Source: Pseudomonas brassicacearum subsp. brassicacearum
GTDB taxonomy: Bacteria > Pseudomonadota > Gammaproteobacteria > Pseudomonadales > Pseudomonadaceae
NCBI RefSeq assembly: GCF_008801605.1
Contig: NZ_VZPJ01000009.1
Location: forward strand, 62,001-126,000
Length of the DNA stretch: 64,000 nt
Direction of reading: 5' to 3'
A model generated the notes under the pieces. The model did not search any database, was not told the DNA's origin, and was given only the letters and a program-made list of their open reading frames with translations. Within the stretch, counting starts at the first letter, position 1; each line of letters begins with the position of its first letter. Shown piece by piece: positions 16,398 to 26,613 of this stretch. A program made the translations under genes and the position numbers.

Positions 16398-17375
16398 TCA
16401 GCCCCGCCGACTGGCGCGCTGGCTGCGATAGGTATCGAGCACGACTGCCACCACGATCACCGCACCGGTAATGATGCGCTTGGTCGGCTCAGTAGCGCCG
16501 ATTTGCGCCAGGCCCGCCGCCAGCACGGAGATGATCAGCACGCCAAAGAAGGTGCTGATGACCGAACCGCGCCCACCCATCAAGCTGGTGCCACCGATGA
16601 CCACGGCAGCGATGACTTGCAGCTCAAGCCCTGAACCGGCATTCGGATCCGCCGCTTCCAGGCGCGAAATCTGGAACAGCGCAGCCACACCGGCCAGCAA
16701 GCCCATCAGGCTGAACACCAGGATCTTGTAAGGCTTTGGATTGATACCGGCCAGGCGCACGGCTTCTTCATTGGTGCCGATGCCGATCAGGTAACGGCCG
16801 AACACCGTACGGGTCAGCACTGCCTGGGCAATGAAGATCACCAGCAAGGCGATGATGAACGAAGGTGAGATGCCAAAGGCGATGGGATTGGACAGCCAGG
16901 CGAACGAGTCGCCGATGTAGGCGGTCCGGGAGCCGGTCATCTGGTACGCCAGGCCTCGGGCCATTTCCAGCACGCCGAGGGAGACGATGAACGATGGGAT
17001 CCGCCACGCCACGGTGATCGAACCGGTGACCGTACCCGCCAGCGCCGCCACGGCCATGCCGAGCAAGGCCGATGGCCAGACGCTCCAGCCCCAGCCGAGC
17101 ACGGCCACGCTGACCGTCGATGCCGCGAGCGCCAGCACCGACCCCACCGACAGGTCGATGCCACCGATGATCAGGATGAACGTCATGCCGACCGCCAGCA
17201 CCATGAGGTCCGGAATCTGGTTGGCCAAGGTACTGAAGGTGTCATAGGACAGGAAATGGCTGCTCAGGGCCGAGAACAGCGCGACCATGGCCAGCAGCGC
17301 GCCGGCCAGGCCCAGGTAGGTCCCGAGACCATAGAAGTTGCCACTCGATTTGCCGACGGCAGGTGCGGTTTTCAT
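16398..17375 (-). CDS. rbsC: ribose ABC transporter permease
   Basis: The 325-residue polytopic membrane protein of the BPD_transp_2 family has about 8-10 helices, the GGIDLSVGSVLALA motif near 90-103 and the late GGTSLMGGRGS motif. It forms the inner-membrane channel with RbsA. The ATG overlaps the rbsA stop (ATGA). Confidence 0.95.
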   Translation of the reverse strand: MKTAPAVGKSSGNFYGLGTYLGLAGALLAMVALFSALSSHFLSYDTFSTLANQIPDLMVLAVGMTFILIIGGIDLSVGSVLALAASTVSVAVLGWGWSVWPSALLGMAVAALAGTVTGSITVAWRIPSFIVSLGVLEMARGLAYQMTGSRTAYIGDSFAWLSNPIAFGISPSFIIALLVIFIAQAVLTRTVFGRYLIGIGTNEEAVRLAGINPKPYKILVFSLMGLLAGVAALFQISRLEAADPNAGSGLELQVIAAVVIGGTSLMGGRGSVISTFFGVLIISVLAAGLAQIGATEPTKRIITGAVIVVAVVLDTYRSQRASRRG

Positions 17376-18925
17376 GAAAAATCCCTAGGCGCTGCTTCAT
17401 TGAGCAACGCATCACGTTTCTGGTAGCCGGCGAATGCGGCGGCAAGCAAGTCATCCTGGGTCCAGCTGTCGCGCTCGAAGGTGTCGATCAGGCGTCCGGC
17501 GGACAGCACGCCGATCCGGTCACAGATCAACATCAGCTCCCGCAGGTCGCTGGACACCACGACCAGCGCCTTGCCCTGGCGCGTCAGCTCGCCGAGCAGC
17601 GCATAAATGTCGAATTTGGCGCCGACGTCGATGCCACGGGTCGGCTCGTCGAACAACATGACCGCGCAATCGCGTTCGAGCCAACGCCCGATCACGACTT
17701 TCTGCTGGTTACCACCCGACAGCTCGGACACCAACTGGGTCGGGCTGGAACTGCGGATGCGCATGGCATTGACCTGCCGCTGTGCCAAGGCCAGTTCAGC
17801 ATCGCCATTGACCAGGCCGGCGCTGGAAATCTCCGGCATGTTGCCCAGGGCAATGTTGGCGGCGATGGATTGGGTCAGCAGCAGGCCTTCACCCTTGCGG
17901 TCTTCGGTGATCAACGCGATGCCATGGGCCACCGCATCGGACGGGGAGCGAATGCTCACGACCTGGGCCGGCGAACCCAGCGCCACCGTGCCGCTGTCGG
18001 CGGTATCGGCACCGAAGATCAGCCGCAACAGTTCGGTGCGCCCTGCCCCGATCAGGCCGGAGATACCGAAGATCTCGCCACTGCGCACTTCAAAGGACAC
18101 GTCGCGGACCTTGTCGGAGCGTGTCAGGCCTTTAACCGTCAGCGCCGGCGCGCCGATCTGGCGTGGGCCCAGGTCGATATGCTCGCCCAGCTCCCGGCCG
18201 ACCATCAGGGTCACCAGTTGCTCGCTGTTGTAGTTGGCCATCGGCTCGACGCAAACCAGGTTGCCATCGCGCAGTACGGCAATGCGCTGGGCGACCCGCG
18301 CCAGTTCTTCGAGGCGATGGGAAATGTAGATGATCGACACGCCGCGAGCCTGCAGACGAGTGATCTGCTCAAAGAGCATCTCGACTTCACGGGCCGTCAG
18401 CATCGCCGTCGGCTCATCGAGAATCAGCACATGGCAGTCGCCGATCAGGTTGCGGGCGATCTCGACCATCTGCTGGTGACCGATCCCCAGTTCGCCGACT
18501 AGCGTGTCGGGATCGATTGCATCCAGCCCCACCTGGGCCATGGCCTCGATGGCCGCCTTGCGCAATTGCTTGCGACTGATCCAGCCGCCGTGGTTGGGCA
18601 GGTTGTCGAGAAACAGGTTTTCGGCCACGGAAAGCGTCGGCAGCAGGTTGAGTTCCTGCATCACCATGCGCACGCCCAGCTCTTCAGCCTGGGTCCGACT
18701 GCCAGGACGATAATCCTGACCTTGAAACTGCATCTGCCCGGTCGTCGGCGTCACCAGCCCGCCGATGATCTTGGATAAGGTACTTTTGCCGGCGCCATTT
18801 TCGCCGGTCAGCGCCAGCACTTCACCGCGCATCAACGTCAGGTTGATATCGGTCAGTACAGGCTGGGCATAGGTCTTGCCGATACCGCTGACGCACAGGA
18901 CAGCGTTCGGGTCGAGAACGGACAT
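17372..18925 (-). CDS. rbsA: ribose ABC transporter ATP-binding protein (double ABC module)
   Basis: The 517-residue product has two ABC modules. The first has Walker A GENGAGKS at 41-48, signature LGIGHQQMVEIARN and Walker B VLILDEPTA. The second has the degenerate Walker A GLIGAGRTE typical of RbsA/MglA, an LSGGNQQKVVIGR signature and VMLFDEPTRGID. Start ATG at 18925 follows GGAGAG, and upstream in-frame codons lack a ribosome site. It energises uptake through RbsC. Confidence 0.95.
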   Translation of the reverse strand: MSVLDPNAVLCVSGIGKTYAQPVLTDINLTLMRGEVLALTGENGAGKSTLSKIIGGLVTPTTGQMQFQGQDYRPGSRTQAEELGVRMVMQELNLLPTLSVAENLFLDNLPNHGGWISRKQLRKAAIEAMAQVGLDAIDPDTLVGELGIGHQQMVEIARNLIGDCHVLILDEPTAMLTAREVEMLFEQITRLQARGVSIIYISHRLEELARVAQRIAVLRDGNLVCVEPMANYNSEQLVTLMVGRELGEHIDLGPRQIGAPALTVKGLTRSDKVRDVSFEVRSGEIFGISGLIGAGRTELLRLIFGADTADSGTVALGSPAQVVSIRSPSDAVAHGIALITEDRKGEGLLLTQSIAANIALGNMPEISSAGLVNGDAELALAQRQVNAMRIRSSSPTQLVSELSGGNQQKVVIGRWLERDCAVMLFDEPTRGIDVGAKFDIYALLGELTRQGKALVVVSSDLRELMLICDRIGVLSAGRLIDTFERDSWTQDDLLAAAFAGYQKRDALLNEAAPRDFS

Positions 18926-18983
18926 AACAAACTCTCCAATGCGCTCGCCCGGATGGGCGAGCACCGTTGTGTCGCCAGGATAA

Positions 18984-19940
18984 CTACTTGGTCACCAGCT
19001 CGACCGGAGTTTCGATAACGCCGTTGATACCGCTGTCGACTTTTTCGCCCTTGAGGATCTTCAGCGCCGTCTCGATGCCGAACACGGCCTGCTTGGCGGC
19101 GAACTGGTCGGCCGTCGCCAGGACACGACCATCCTTGAGCATCGGCTTGATGGCATTGATGTTGTCGTAGCCGACTACCTGCACCTTGCCCGCCTTGCCC
19201 GCCGCGCGCACGGCCGATACAGCGCCGACCGCCATGCTGTCGTTACCGGCCAGCAGGGCCTTGATGTTCGGGTATTCGCTGAGCATCGACGCGGCAACCT
19301 GGTTGCCCTTGTTGATTTCCCAGTCACCCGATTGCAGGGAAACGACCTTGACCTGCGCCGCCTCCATCGCGTCCTTGAAGCCCGCGGTGCGTGCCTGGGC
19401 ATTGGTGGTGGTGGACACGCCTTCGATGATGCCGACTTCGTCACCGGCCTTGAGCTGCTTGGCCAGGTACTCGCCCACCAGGCGCGCCCCTTTGCGGTTG
19501 TCCGGGCCTACGAACGGCACATTGATGTTCTTGCTTTTGACGACGACCGGATCGAGCTGGTTATCGATGTTGATCACGGTGATGCCAGCGTCGACGGCTT
19601 TCTTGATCACCGGAACCATGGCCTTGGAATCCGCTGGCGCGATGATCAGCGCATCGACCTTGGACACGATCATCTGCTCGACGATGCGAATCTGGTTGGC
19701 AGTGTCGGTTTCATCCTTGATCCCGTTGGAGATCAGGTCGAAATCGGCGGAGTGTTCCTTCTGATAAGCCTTGGCGCCGTCTTCCATGGTCAGGAAGAAC
19801 TCGTTGGCCAGGGATTTCATGACCAGGGCGACCTTGGGTTTTTCTGCGGTCTGGGCGAATGCCGAGGAGATAGGCAGCGCAGCGGATGCGGCCGCGAGCA
19901 TGGCAACAGCGAGAAGGCGTCCAGCGAATGGCAACTTCAT
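18984..19940 (-). CDS. rbsB: ribose-binding periplasmic protein
   Basis: The 318-residue product has a signal peptide (MKLPFAGRLLAVAMLAAASA ... SSAFA, cleavage near residue 29). The mature protein is a Peripla_BP_4 domain (KVALVMKSLANEFF, DALIIAPADSKAMVP, VGYDNINAIKP). It captures ribose and delivers it to RbsAC. It is the first gene of the operon, with GGAGTG upstream and a recognisable promoter and operator at 19994-20044. Confidence 0.95.
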   Translation of the reverse strand: MKLPFAGRLLAVAMLAAASAALPISSAFAQTAEKPKVALVMKSLANEFFLTMEDGAKAYQKEHSADFDLISNGIKDETDTANQIRIVEQMIVSKVDALIIAPADSKAMVPVIKKAVDAGITVINIDNQLDPVVVKSKNINVPFVGPDNRKGARLVGEYLAKQLKAGDEVGIIEGVSTTTNAQARTAGFKDAMEAAQVKVVSLQSGDWEINKGNQVAASMLSEYPNIKALLAGNDSMAVGAVSAVRAAGKAGKVQVVGYDNINAIKPMLKDGRVLATADQFAAKQAVFGIETALKILKGEKVDSGINGVIETPVELVTK

Positions 19941-19993
19941 GGGTTCACTCCGATCTTATGATTATTGTGAGCAAATCAATGCACGGAACGCCG

Positions 19994-20007
19994 CGCAAAC
20001 GTTTGCG
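19994..20007. promoter_or_regulatory. perfect 14-bp palindrome, probable RbsR operator
   Basis: CGCAAAC at 19994-20000 and GTTTGCG at 20001-20007 form a perfect palindrome with a central CG, the signature of LacI/PurR-family operators. It lies immediately downstream of the predicted rbsB -10, over the transcription start, where repressor binding would block initiation. Confidence 0.8.
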
Positions 20008-20015
20008 TGAAGTGA

Positions 20016-20044
20016 ACTATGGTAAGGCTTCGGGGATTTGTCAA
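20016..20044 (-). promoter_or_regulatory. rbs operon sigma-70 promoter
   Basis: On the minus strand TTGACA (20039-20044) and CATAGT (20016-20021, four of six matches) are separated by 17 bp. Transcription should start near 20009, inside the RbsR palindrome, giving a leader of about 70 nt to the rbsB ATG. Confidence 0.65.
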
Positions 20045-20073
20045 CGTTGCGGTTTCATCCGCAACGTCGCAGT

Positions 20074-20520
20074 TCAGGCCGTCGTATTGACCACCGTACC
20101 CGAACTGGCGCCCTTTGCCAGCTCCGTGACCAAACGGCCGGTGACCTCCAGCAACGCGCCACTGGTGTCGGCGATCTGTCCCTGGGCCGCCATGACCGCC
20201 GAGGTCTTGGCTTCCGCCGTTGGGTAGTCGCGCGCCTGTGCGGCGGCCAGTTGTTGCTGCTGCTCCCTGAGCTGTTGCTGAAGCTCTTGCATCCGCTTGA
20301 GCAAAATCTGGACGGCAATGCTCTGGGTGCTGCCGCTCTCTTGTGCCTGATCGGTCGCTTCCGCGCCCGCCCCCGCACGGACTTTGCCGGGCGTTTGCGT
20401 CTCGCCAAGGGCCTCATCGGCGGCCTCGGTACTCGCCTCATTCAAGGCCTTCAGGGTGGCTGCGGACTGACCGCCGATGGTCACGGCCGCCGCGTTGGGA
20501 AAGCCGACTGTAAACGACAT
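20074..20520 (-). CDS. hypothetical protein with Gln-rich coiled coil
   Basis: The 148-residue protein is Ala, Gln, Thr and Ser rich. It has no signal or membrane segment. Residues about 66-98 (ILLKRMQELQQQLREQQQQL) form a strong coiled coil; the flanks look disordered. No family was recognised. It stands alone on the minus strand between the rbs promoter and the LexA-regulated operon. GTG/ATG alternatives do not improve on the ATG at 20520. Confidence 0.6.
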   Translation of the reverse strand: MSFTVGFPNAAAVTIGGQSAATLKALNEASTEAADEALGETQTPGKVRAGAGAEATDQAQESGSTQSIAVQILLKRMQELQQQLREQQQQLAAAQARDYPTAEAKTSAVMAAQGQIADTSGALLEVTGRLVTELAKGASSGTVVNTTA

Positions 20521-20734
20521 GACAAAACTCCATGGGTGGGATTCCTACGCAGGACATCGCCCGCCAAAGCAATTTCTTTAGCGCTCGCGCAAATCCGCCA
20601 CAGGCCAGAGCGGTTGATCCACCCATTTATGCCAGCCAATAAAAAATTCCTTTCGCCTACACCAAAACGAAAAAAGTGCTGTCAGACGATTTTCTTGAAT
20701 TTTAAGCAGTTGCGTAATTGCCTACGGTTAAATA

Positions 20735-20750
20735 CTGTATGCACGTACAG
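20735..20750. promoter_or_regulatory. LexA (SOS) box
   Basis: CTGTATGCACGTACAG fits CTG-N10-CAG with the preferred CTGTA...TACAG arms. It lies 19 bp before the GTG start of the DUF1654 gene, overlapping its probable promoter, so LexA would repress the DUF1654-endonuclease operon. Confidence 0.8.
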
Positions 20751-20768
20751 CTTAATAAGGATAATCCT

Positions 20769-21017
20769 GTGGCCCCGCCCTCCGCTGCAACTACCCCTTT
20801 AGATTCCTATACACGACTCGGCCTGCGGGTCTCGAAAATCATCAACGCCCCCACCGCGCAAAAAGCCAAGGCAGCCCTGATCTTCCGTCTTCCCGACGAG
20901 CCGGTGGATGAGTGGGAGCGCCTGCTGGAAGAAATCGACGAGAACGACAACGTGACCCTCGCCTATCGCGACGATGGTGGTGTGCAGGTTTTCTGGGTTG
21001 TGCCGAAGGAAGATTGA
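20769..21017 (+). CDS. DUF1654-family protein, SOS-regulated
   Basis: The 82-residue product has the DUF1654 core: SYTRLGLRVSKIINAP, AKAALIFRLPDEP, WERLLEEIDENDNVTL and VQVFWVVPKED. The function is unknown in the family. GTG at 20769 was chosen because AAGGA lies 7 bases upstream and the alternative upstream ATG (20739) falls inside the LexA box. The stop is 5 bp before the endonuclease I start, so the two genes form one LexA-controlled unit. A DNA-damage role is inferred from that context. Confidence 0.82.
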   Translation: MAPPSAATTPLDSYTRLGLRVSKIINAPTAQKAKAALIFRLPDEPVDEWERLLEEIDENDNVTLAYRDDGGVQVFWVVPKED

Positions 21018-21022
21018 GTCTG

Positions 21023-21712
21023 ATGAGTGTTCGCTGTTTAGCTTTTTTGCTTGTGTTTATCGCCATGGGCGCACAGGCCGGTGCTCCGCGCACCTTCAAC
21101 GAAGCCAAGAAAGTCGCCTGGAAACTCTACGCGCCACAATCCACCGAGTTTTACTGTGGCTGCAAATACACCGGCAATCGCGTGAACCTGGCCGCCTGCG
21201 GTTATGTACCGCGCAAGAATGCCAGCCGCGCCGCTCGCATCGAGTGGGAGCATATTGTCCCGGCGTGGCAGATCGGCCATCAGCGTCAATGCTGGCAACA
21301 AGGGGGTCGCAAGAACTGCACCCGCTATGACCCGGTCTATCAACGGGCCGAGGCCGACCTGCACAACCTGGTGCCGAGCATCGGGGAAGTGAACGGTGAT
21401 CGCAGCAATTTCAGTTTCGGCTGGCTGCCGGTGCAGAAGGGTCAGTACGGCTCATGCCTGACCCAGGTGGACTTCAAGGCCAAGAAGGTCATGCCCCGCC
21501 CTTCTATCCGGGGCATGATCGCCCGGACCTATTTCTACATGAGCAAGCAATATGGCCTGCGCCTCTCGAATCAGGACCGGCGCTTGTATGAGGCCTGGGA
21601 CAAGACCTACCCGGTCGAAAGCTGGGAGCGTCAGCGCAACCAGAGCGTGGCGTGCGTCATGGGCCGCGGGAACGAGTTCGTGGGGCCGGTGGACATGAAG
21701 GCCTGCGGCTGA
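21023..21712 (+). CDS. endA: secreted endonuclease I
   Basis: The product is 229 residues with a signal peptide (cleavage near residue 19, MGAQA). The endonuclease I domain carries the beta-beta-alpha metal site: EWEHIVPAW with the catalytic His, then DLHNLVPSIGEVNGDRSNF. Several Cys residues (FYCGCKY, AACGYVP, QCWQQ, NCTRY) suggest disulphides, as expected for the periplasmic enzyme. It degrades DNA nonspecifically. It is co-transcribed with the DUF1654 gene behind a LexA box, unusual company for this nuclease. Confidence 0.92.
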   Translation: MSVRCLAFLLVFIAMGAQAGAPRTFNEAKKVAWKLYAPQSTEFYCGCKYTGNRVNLAACGYVPRKNASRAARIEWEHIVPAWQIGHQRQCWQQGGRKNCTRYDPVYQRAEADLHNLVPSIGEVNGDRSNFSFGWLPVQKGQYGSCLTQVDFKAKKVMPRPSIRGMIARTYFYMSKQYGLRLSNQDRRLYEAWDKTYPVESWERQRNQSVACVMGRGNEFVGPVDMKACG

Positions 21713-21728
21713 CCTCGCATTTATGAAA

Positions 21729-21820
21729 CTGTGGGAGCGAGCTTGCTCGCGATAGGGGCATGTCAGTCAACATCAACATTGGCTGATCCACCGCTATCGC
21801 GAGCAAGCTCGCTCCCACAG
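21729..21820. repeat. inverted REP pair
   Basis: CTGTGGGAGCGAGCTTGCTC at the left and its inverse ending GCTCCCACAG at the right flank about 40 unrelated bases. This is the Pseudomonas REP doublet (BIME type), at the convergent end of endA and the SPOR lipoprotein gene. Confidence 0.9.
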
Positions 21821-21856
21821 GTTTTGTGGCTTGACTGGCTTATTTGTGCTGCCCGA

Positions 21857-22222
21857 TTACTGGGCCGTCGGGTAATCCACCACCAACGTCTCGATGTTGC
21901 GTTTTTTCGCCCGGACCAGGGCAGCCGTCACCTGTTCCTGCTTGGCTTCGGCCTCAGCCTTGGAGCTGAAAGGACCGACCAGGACGCGCTCCTTGCCGTT
22001 TTCCCGCACCACGTTCGACATGAAGCTGTGTTCGATGAGCCAACCGGTCAGGTCGCTGACCGCCTGCGGCGTTTCGCCGCGAACCTCGACGGCCCACTGC
22101 GGCGCGGCAGCGGCGGCCGGTGCGGAGGTCGCTACGGGTTTGGGTTTCGGTGCTTCGACGTCACGCCCCTCACCGCATCCTGCCAGCACCAATACCGCAA
22201 TAACCCAAGCCAATTTGCGCAC
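21857..22222 (-). CDS. SPOR-domain lipoprotein
   Basis: The 121-residue product has lipobox LAGC (Cys16), an Ala/Pro/Lys linker (about 20-48) and a C-terminal SPOR-like domain (about 48-118: WAVEVRGETPQAV ... RVLVGPFSSKAEAEAKQEQV). SPOR domains bind denuded peptidoglycan at division sites or cell ends. GTG at 22222 follows GAGGGA and starts the signal peptide at MRKLAW; an ATG at 22243 would add seven residues. Its role in envelope maintenance is family inference. Confidence 0.78.
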   Translation of the reverse strand: MRKLAWVIAVLVLAGCGEGRDVEAPKPKPVATSAPAAAAAPQWAVEVRGETPQAVSDLTGWLIEHSFMSNVVRENGKERVLVGPFSSKAEAEAKQEQVTAALVRAKKRNIETLVVDYPTAQ

Positions 22223-22469
22223 AACGTTTCCCTCGGAAGACATGAGGGACGGATTTTAGCACCCGTGCCCCTCAAGATCGCCGCAAACAGTGCTCAAAAC
22301 ACGAGAATCCTGCCCGGCGTCTCTGTATAGTCGCACCCTGGGAATTAATGCTGCATCTGTACGTCAGAAAGAGGCACCCACATTGTGACACTTAGCACTA
22401 ATCTATAAGCAGTACCGACATCTGCACTGTCTGAATCAGGTGCCCTATAAAGCAATCAAGGAGAACACC

Positions 22470-22664
22470 ATGCTGATACTCACCCGCAAAGTCGGTGAAA
22501 GCATAAACATTGGTGACGACATCACGATCACCATTCTGGGCGTTAGCGGCCAACAGGTCCGGATCGGCATCAACGCCCCGAAAAACGTTGCGGTGCATCG
22601 CGAAGAGATTTACCAGCGTATTCAGGCGGGCCTCACTGCCCCCGACAAGCCGCAAACTCCCTGA
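22470..22664 (+). CDS. rsmE: CsrA-family RNA-binding regulator RsmE
   Basis: The 64-residue protein has MLILTRKVGESINIGDDITITILGV, then VRIGINAPKNVAVHREEIYQRI with the RNA-binding residues of CsrA. The C-terminal tail AGLTAPDKPQTP matches, as I recall, RsmE rather than RsmA of the P. fluorescens group. It represses translation by binding GGA motifs over ribosome sites and is antagonised by RsmX/Y/Z small RNAs under GacS/GacA. Its own ribosome site (CAAGGAGA) nearly matches the CANGGANG target, so autoregulation is likely. Confidence 0.9.
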   Translation: MLILTRKVGESINIGDDITITILGVSGQQVRIGINAPKNVAVHREEIYQRIQAGLTAPDKPQTP

Positions 22665-22680
22665 GCCTTGCTGCAGTCCG

Positions 22681-22716
22681 TAGCCAGCCCGTTTGCATCG
22701 CCGCAATGGCTGGCTA
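22681..22716 (+). terminator. hairpin downstream of rsmE
   Basis: TAGCCAGCC (22681-22689) and GGCTGGCTA (22708-22716) pair perfectly over nine bases with an 18-base loop, 16 bp after the rsmE stop. No T-run follows, so it may be a weak or rho-assisted terminator. Confidence 0.4.
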
Positions 22717-22857
22717 AAGATTCTGGTCGACCGTGTCTTACCCTGCCCATCCCACTTCTTTTCGTCCAGCCCGTTGAACCGATACTAATGACATGGCGCT
22801 TAGCATGGCTGTCAGACGTTTCGTTTTAATGATGACGAAGCGGGCGTTCGCGGCCGG

Positions 22858-23313
22858 TCAACCCAGGCTCACGCCCCGCGCCATGCCCGTGGCGGCGATC
22901 ATCATCAAGATCAGCAACAAAGCCTCGATGTGGCTGATCCGTGCAAACCGGCCAGCTTTCGAAGGATCGATCGCAGCCCCTTTGCCCAGCGCCATCCGCC
23001 ATTTGATCAGGGCGATCATTGGCGCGATCTCAAGCAACAGGATCAGCAGGAGCAAGGTCATCTTCAGGTGAAACAGCGGTTGGTGCAGGTAATAATCCGT
23101 GCCTTTTTCGTACCCGCCAAACGCCCGCATCCCACCAGTCACCAACAACACCAGCGCCGACAGGCCCCACAGATTGTCAGCGACCAAGACACTCCGAACC
23201 GCATCCACACCGCTCGCCAGGCGTCGCAGCGCCGTGCCGCGCGTCAGCACCGCCCAGAACCCGAGGGCGAAGGCCAGCAGATGAATTGCCGCGAGAGACC
23301 AATGAGCCAACAT
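22858..23313 (-). CDS. DUF2214-family membrane protein
   Basis: The 151-residue protein has four predicted membrane helices (about 5-25, 47-65, 82-105, 128-147). The family segments VRSVLVADNLWGLSAL and GTDYYLHQPLFHLKM are visible, with conserved His residues in LHQPLFH and near the N-terminus (AIHLLAF). The His pairs in helices resemble heme-binding membrane proteins, but no function is established. Confidence 0.8.
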   Translation of the reverse strand: MLAHWSLAAIHLLAFALGFWAVLTRGTALRRLASGVDAVRSVLVADNLWGLSALVLLVTGGMRAFGGYEKGTDYYLHQPLFHLKMTLLLLILLLEIAPMIALIKWRMALGKGAAIDPSKAGRFARISHIEALLLILMMIAATGMARGVSLG

Positions 23314-23396
23314 GGAAGAACCCTGTCAGAGAACGTCGAATCGACCTGACAGTACTAGCTCATAAAACAATGAATGCCAGGCTGGTCACAAAAAAA

Positions 23397-23486
23397 TGTG
23401 GGAGCGGGCTTGCTCGCGATGGCGGTGTATCAGTCGACAATAATGTTGTCTGACATTCCGCTATCGCGAGCAAGCTCGCTCCCACA
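23397..23486. repeat. inverted REP pair
   Basis: TGTGGGAGCGGGCTTGCTCG at the left is inverted as CGAGCAAGCTCGCTCCCACA at the right, with about 45 bases between. It lies just downstream of cysS. Confidence 0.9.
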
Positions 23487-23511
23487 GGGGTATTGCGAAC
23501 GTTAAAAGATT

Positions 23512-24894
<1,383 letters not shown>

Positions 24895-24915
24895 AGGGTT
24901 TCCCTTAAGACTTGA

Positions 24916-26613
24916 TCACTGACCCCAGGAATCGCGCAAGGTCACGGTACGGTTGAATACCGGAGCACCGGGTTTCGAGTCCTTGATATCCGCGCAGAAG
25001 TAACCTTCGCGCTCGAACTGGAAACGGTCTTCCGGCTGTGCGTTGCCCAGCGAAGGCTCGGCACGACAACCAGTGAGTACTTGCAGGGAGTCAGGGTTGA
25101 TGTTGTCCAGGAAGCTGGCGCTGTCTTCGGCCTTTTCCGGGTTCGGCGAACGGAACAGGCGATCGTAGAGGCGCACTTCGCACTCGACGCTGGCGGCGGC
25201 CGGCACCCAGTGAATCACGCCCTTGACCTTGCGACCTTCCGGGTTCTTGCCCAGTGTGTCGGGATCGTACGAGCAACGCAGTTCGACGATGTTGCCGTCG
25301 GCGTCCTTGATGGCCTCGTCGGCGCGGATCACGTAGCTGCCACGCAGGCGCACTTCGCCGGTAGGCTCCAGGCGCTTGTAGCCTTTAGGCGGCTCTTCCA
25401 TGAAGTCGTCACGGTCGATGTAGATTTCCCGGGCAAACGGCAGGACGCGCACGCCCATGTCTTCTTTCGGGTGGCGCGGCAGTTCGAGGTTCTCGACCTG
25501 GCCTTCCGGGTAATTGGTGATGACCACTTTCAGCGGACGCAGCACGCACATGGCGCGCGGGGCGCTGTGGTCGAGGTCGTCACGGATGCTGAATTCCAGC
25601 ATGCCGAAGTCCACCACGCCGTCGGAACGGTTGGTGCCGACCATTTCGCAGAAATTGCGGATCGACTTGGGGGTGTAGCCGCGACGACGGAAGCCCGACA
25701 GCGTCGACATGCGCGGGTCATCCCAGCCGTTGACGTGCTTCTCGTCCACCAGTTGCTTGAGCTTGCGCTTGCTGGTGATGGTGTAGTTCAGGTTCAGGCG
25801 GCTGAATTCGTACTGGCGCGGGGTGGCCGGCACCGGCAGGTGCTCGAGGAACCACTCGTACAACGGACGATGGCTTTCGAACTCCAGGGTGCAGATCGAA
25901 TGCGTGATGCCTTCGATGGCGTCCGACTGGCCGTGGGTGAAGTCATAGTTGGGGTAAATGCACCATTTGTCGCCGGTCTGGTGGTGATGGGCGTGACGGA
26001 TGCGGTACATGATCGGGTCGCGCAGGTTCATGTTCGGCGAAGCCATGTCGATCTTGGCACGCAGCACCCGAGCGCCGTCCGGGAACTCACCGGCGCGCAT
26101 ACGGGCGAACAGGTCCAGGTTCTCTTCCACGCTGCGGTCACGGAACGGGCTGTTCTTGCCCGGCTCGGTCAGGCTGCCACGGTATTCCTTGGCCTGCTCG
26201 GGGGTCAGGTCGCACACGTAGGCGTTGCCGGCCTTGATCAGTTCCACTGCCCAGTCATGCAACTGGTCGAAATATTGCGAGGCGTAGCGCACCTCACCGG
26301 ACCATTGGAAGCCCAGCCATTTGACGTCGCTTTCGATCGCGTCGATGTATTCCTGGTCTTCCTTGGCCGGGTTGGTGTCGTCGAAACGCAGGTGCGTGAC
26401 GCCGCCGAACTCCTGGGCCAGGCCGAAATTCACGCAGATCGACTTGGCATGGCCGATGTGCAGGTAGCCGTTGGGTTCTGGCGGGAAGCGAGTGACGATC
26501 TGTGTGTGCTTACCCGAGTCCAGGTCCGCCTGGATGATCGGGCGCAGGAAGTTGACCGGCACGGCCGGGCCGGTCTTGGAATTCGAGGTAGGGTCGACAG
26601 TGGGCTTGCTCAT
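24916..26613 (-). CDS. glnS: glutaminyl-tRNA synthetase
   Basis: The 565-residue class I synthetase starts with ATG at 26613 (AAGGA four bases upstream). It has HIGH in PEPNGYLHIGHAKS, the RFDDTNPAKEDQEY motif, and the KMSKS equivalent TITSKRKLKQLV. The two C-terminal beta-barrels that recognise the anticodon follow. An N-terminal extension of about 22 residues is Ser/Pro-rich. It charges tRNA-Gln directly. The gene lies 21 bp upstream of cysS, so the two may be co-transcribed. Confidence 0.97.
   Translation of the reverse strand: MSKPTVDPTSNSKTGPAVPVNFLRPIIQADLDSGKHTQIVTRFPPEPNGYLHIGHAKSICVNFGLAQEFGGVTHLRFDDTNPAKEDQEYIDAIESDVKWLGFQWSGEVRYASQYFDQLHDWAVELIKAGNAYVCDLTPEQAKEYRGSLTEPGKNSPFRDRSVEENLDLFARMRAGEFPDGARVLRAKIDMASPNMNLRDPIMYRIRHAHHHQTGDKWCIYPNYDFTHGQSDAIEGITHSICTLEFESHRPLYEWFLEHLPVPATPRQYEFSRLNLNYTITSKRKLKQLVDEKHVNGWDDPRMSTLSGFRRRGYTPKSIRNFCEMVGTNRSDGVVDFGMLEFSIRDDLDHSAPRAMCVLRPLKVVITNYPEGQVENLELPRHPKEDMGVRVLPFAREIYIDRDDFMEEPPKGYKRLEPTGEVRLRGSYVIRADEAIKDADGNIVELRCSYDPDTLGKNPEGRKVKGVIHWVPAAASVECEVRLYDRLFRSPNPEKAEDSASFLDNINPDSLQVLTGCRAEPSLGNAQPEDRFQFEREGYFCADIKDSKPGAPVFNRTVTLRDSWGQ

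Noticed and set aside
20739..20768. upstream ATG start for the DUF1654 gene
   Set aside because: The ATG lies within the LexA box and has no ribosome site, while GTG at 20769 has AAGGA at 7 bases and matches family length.
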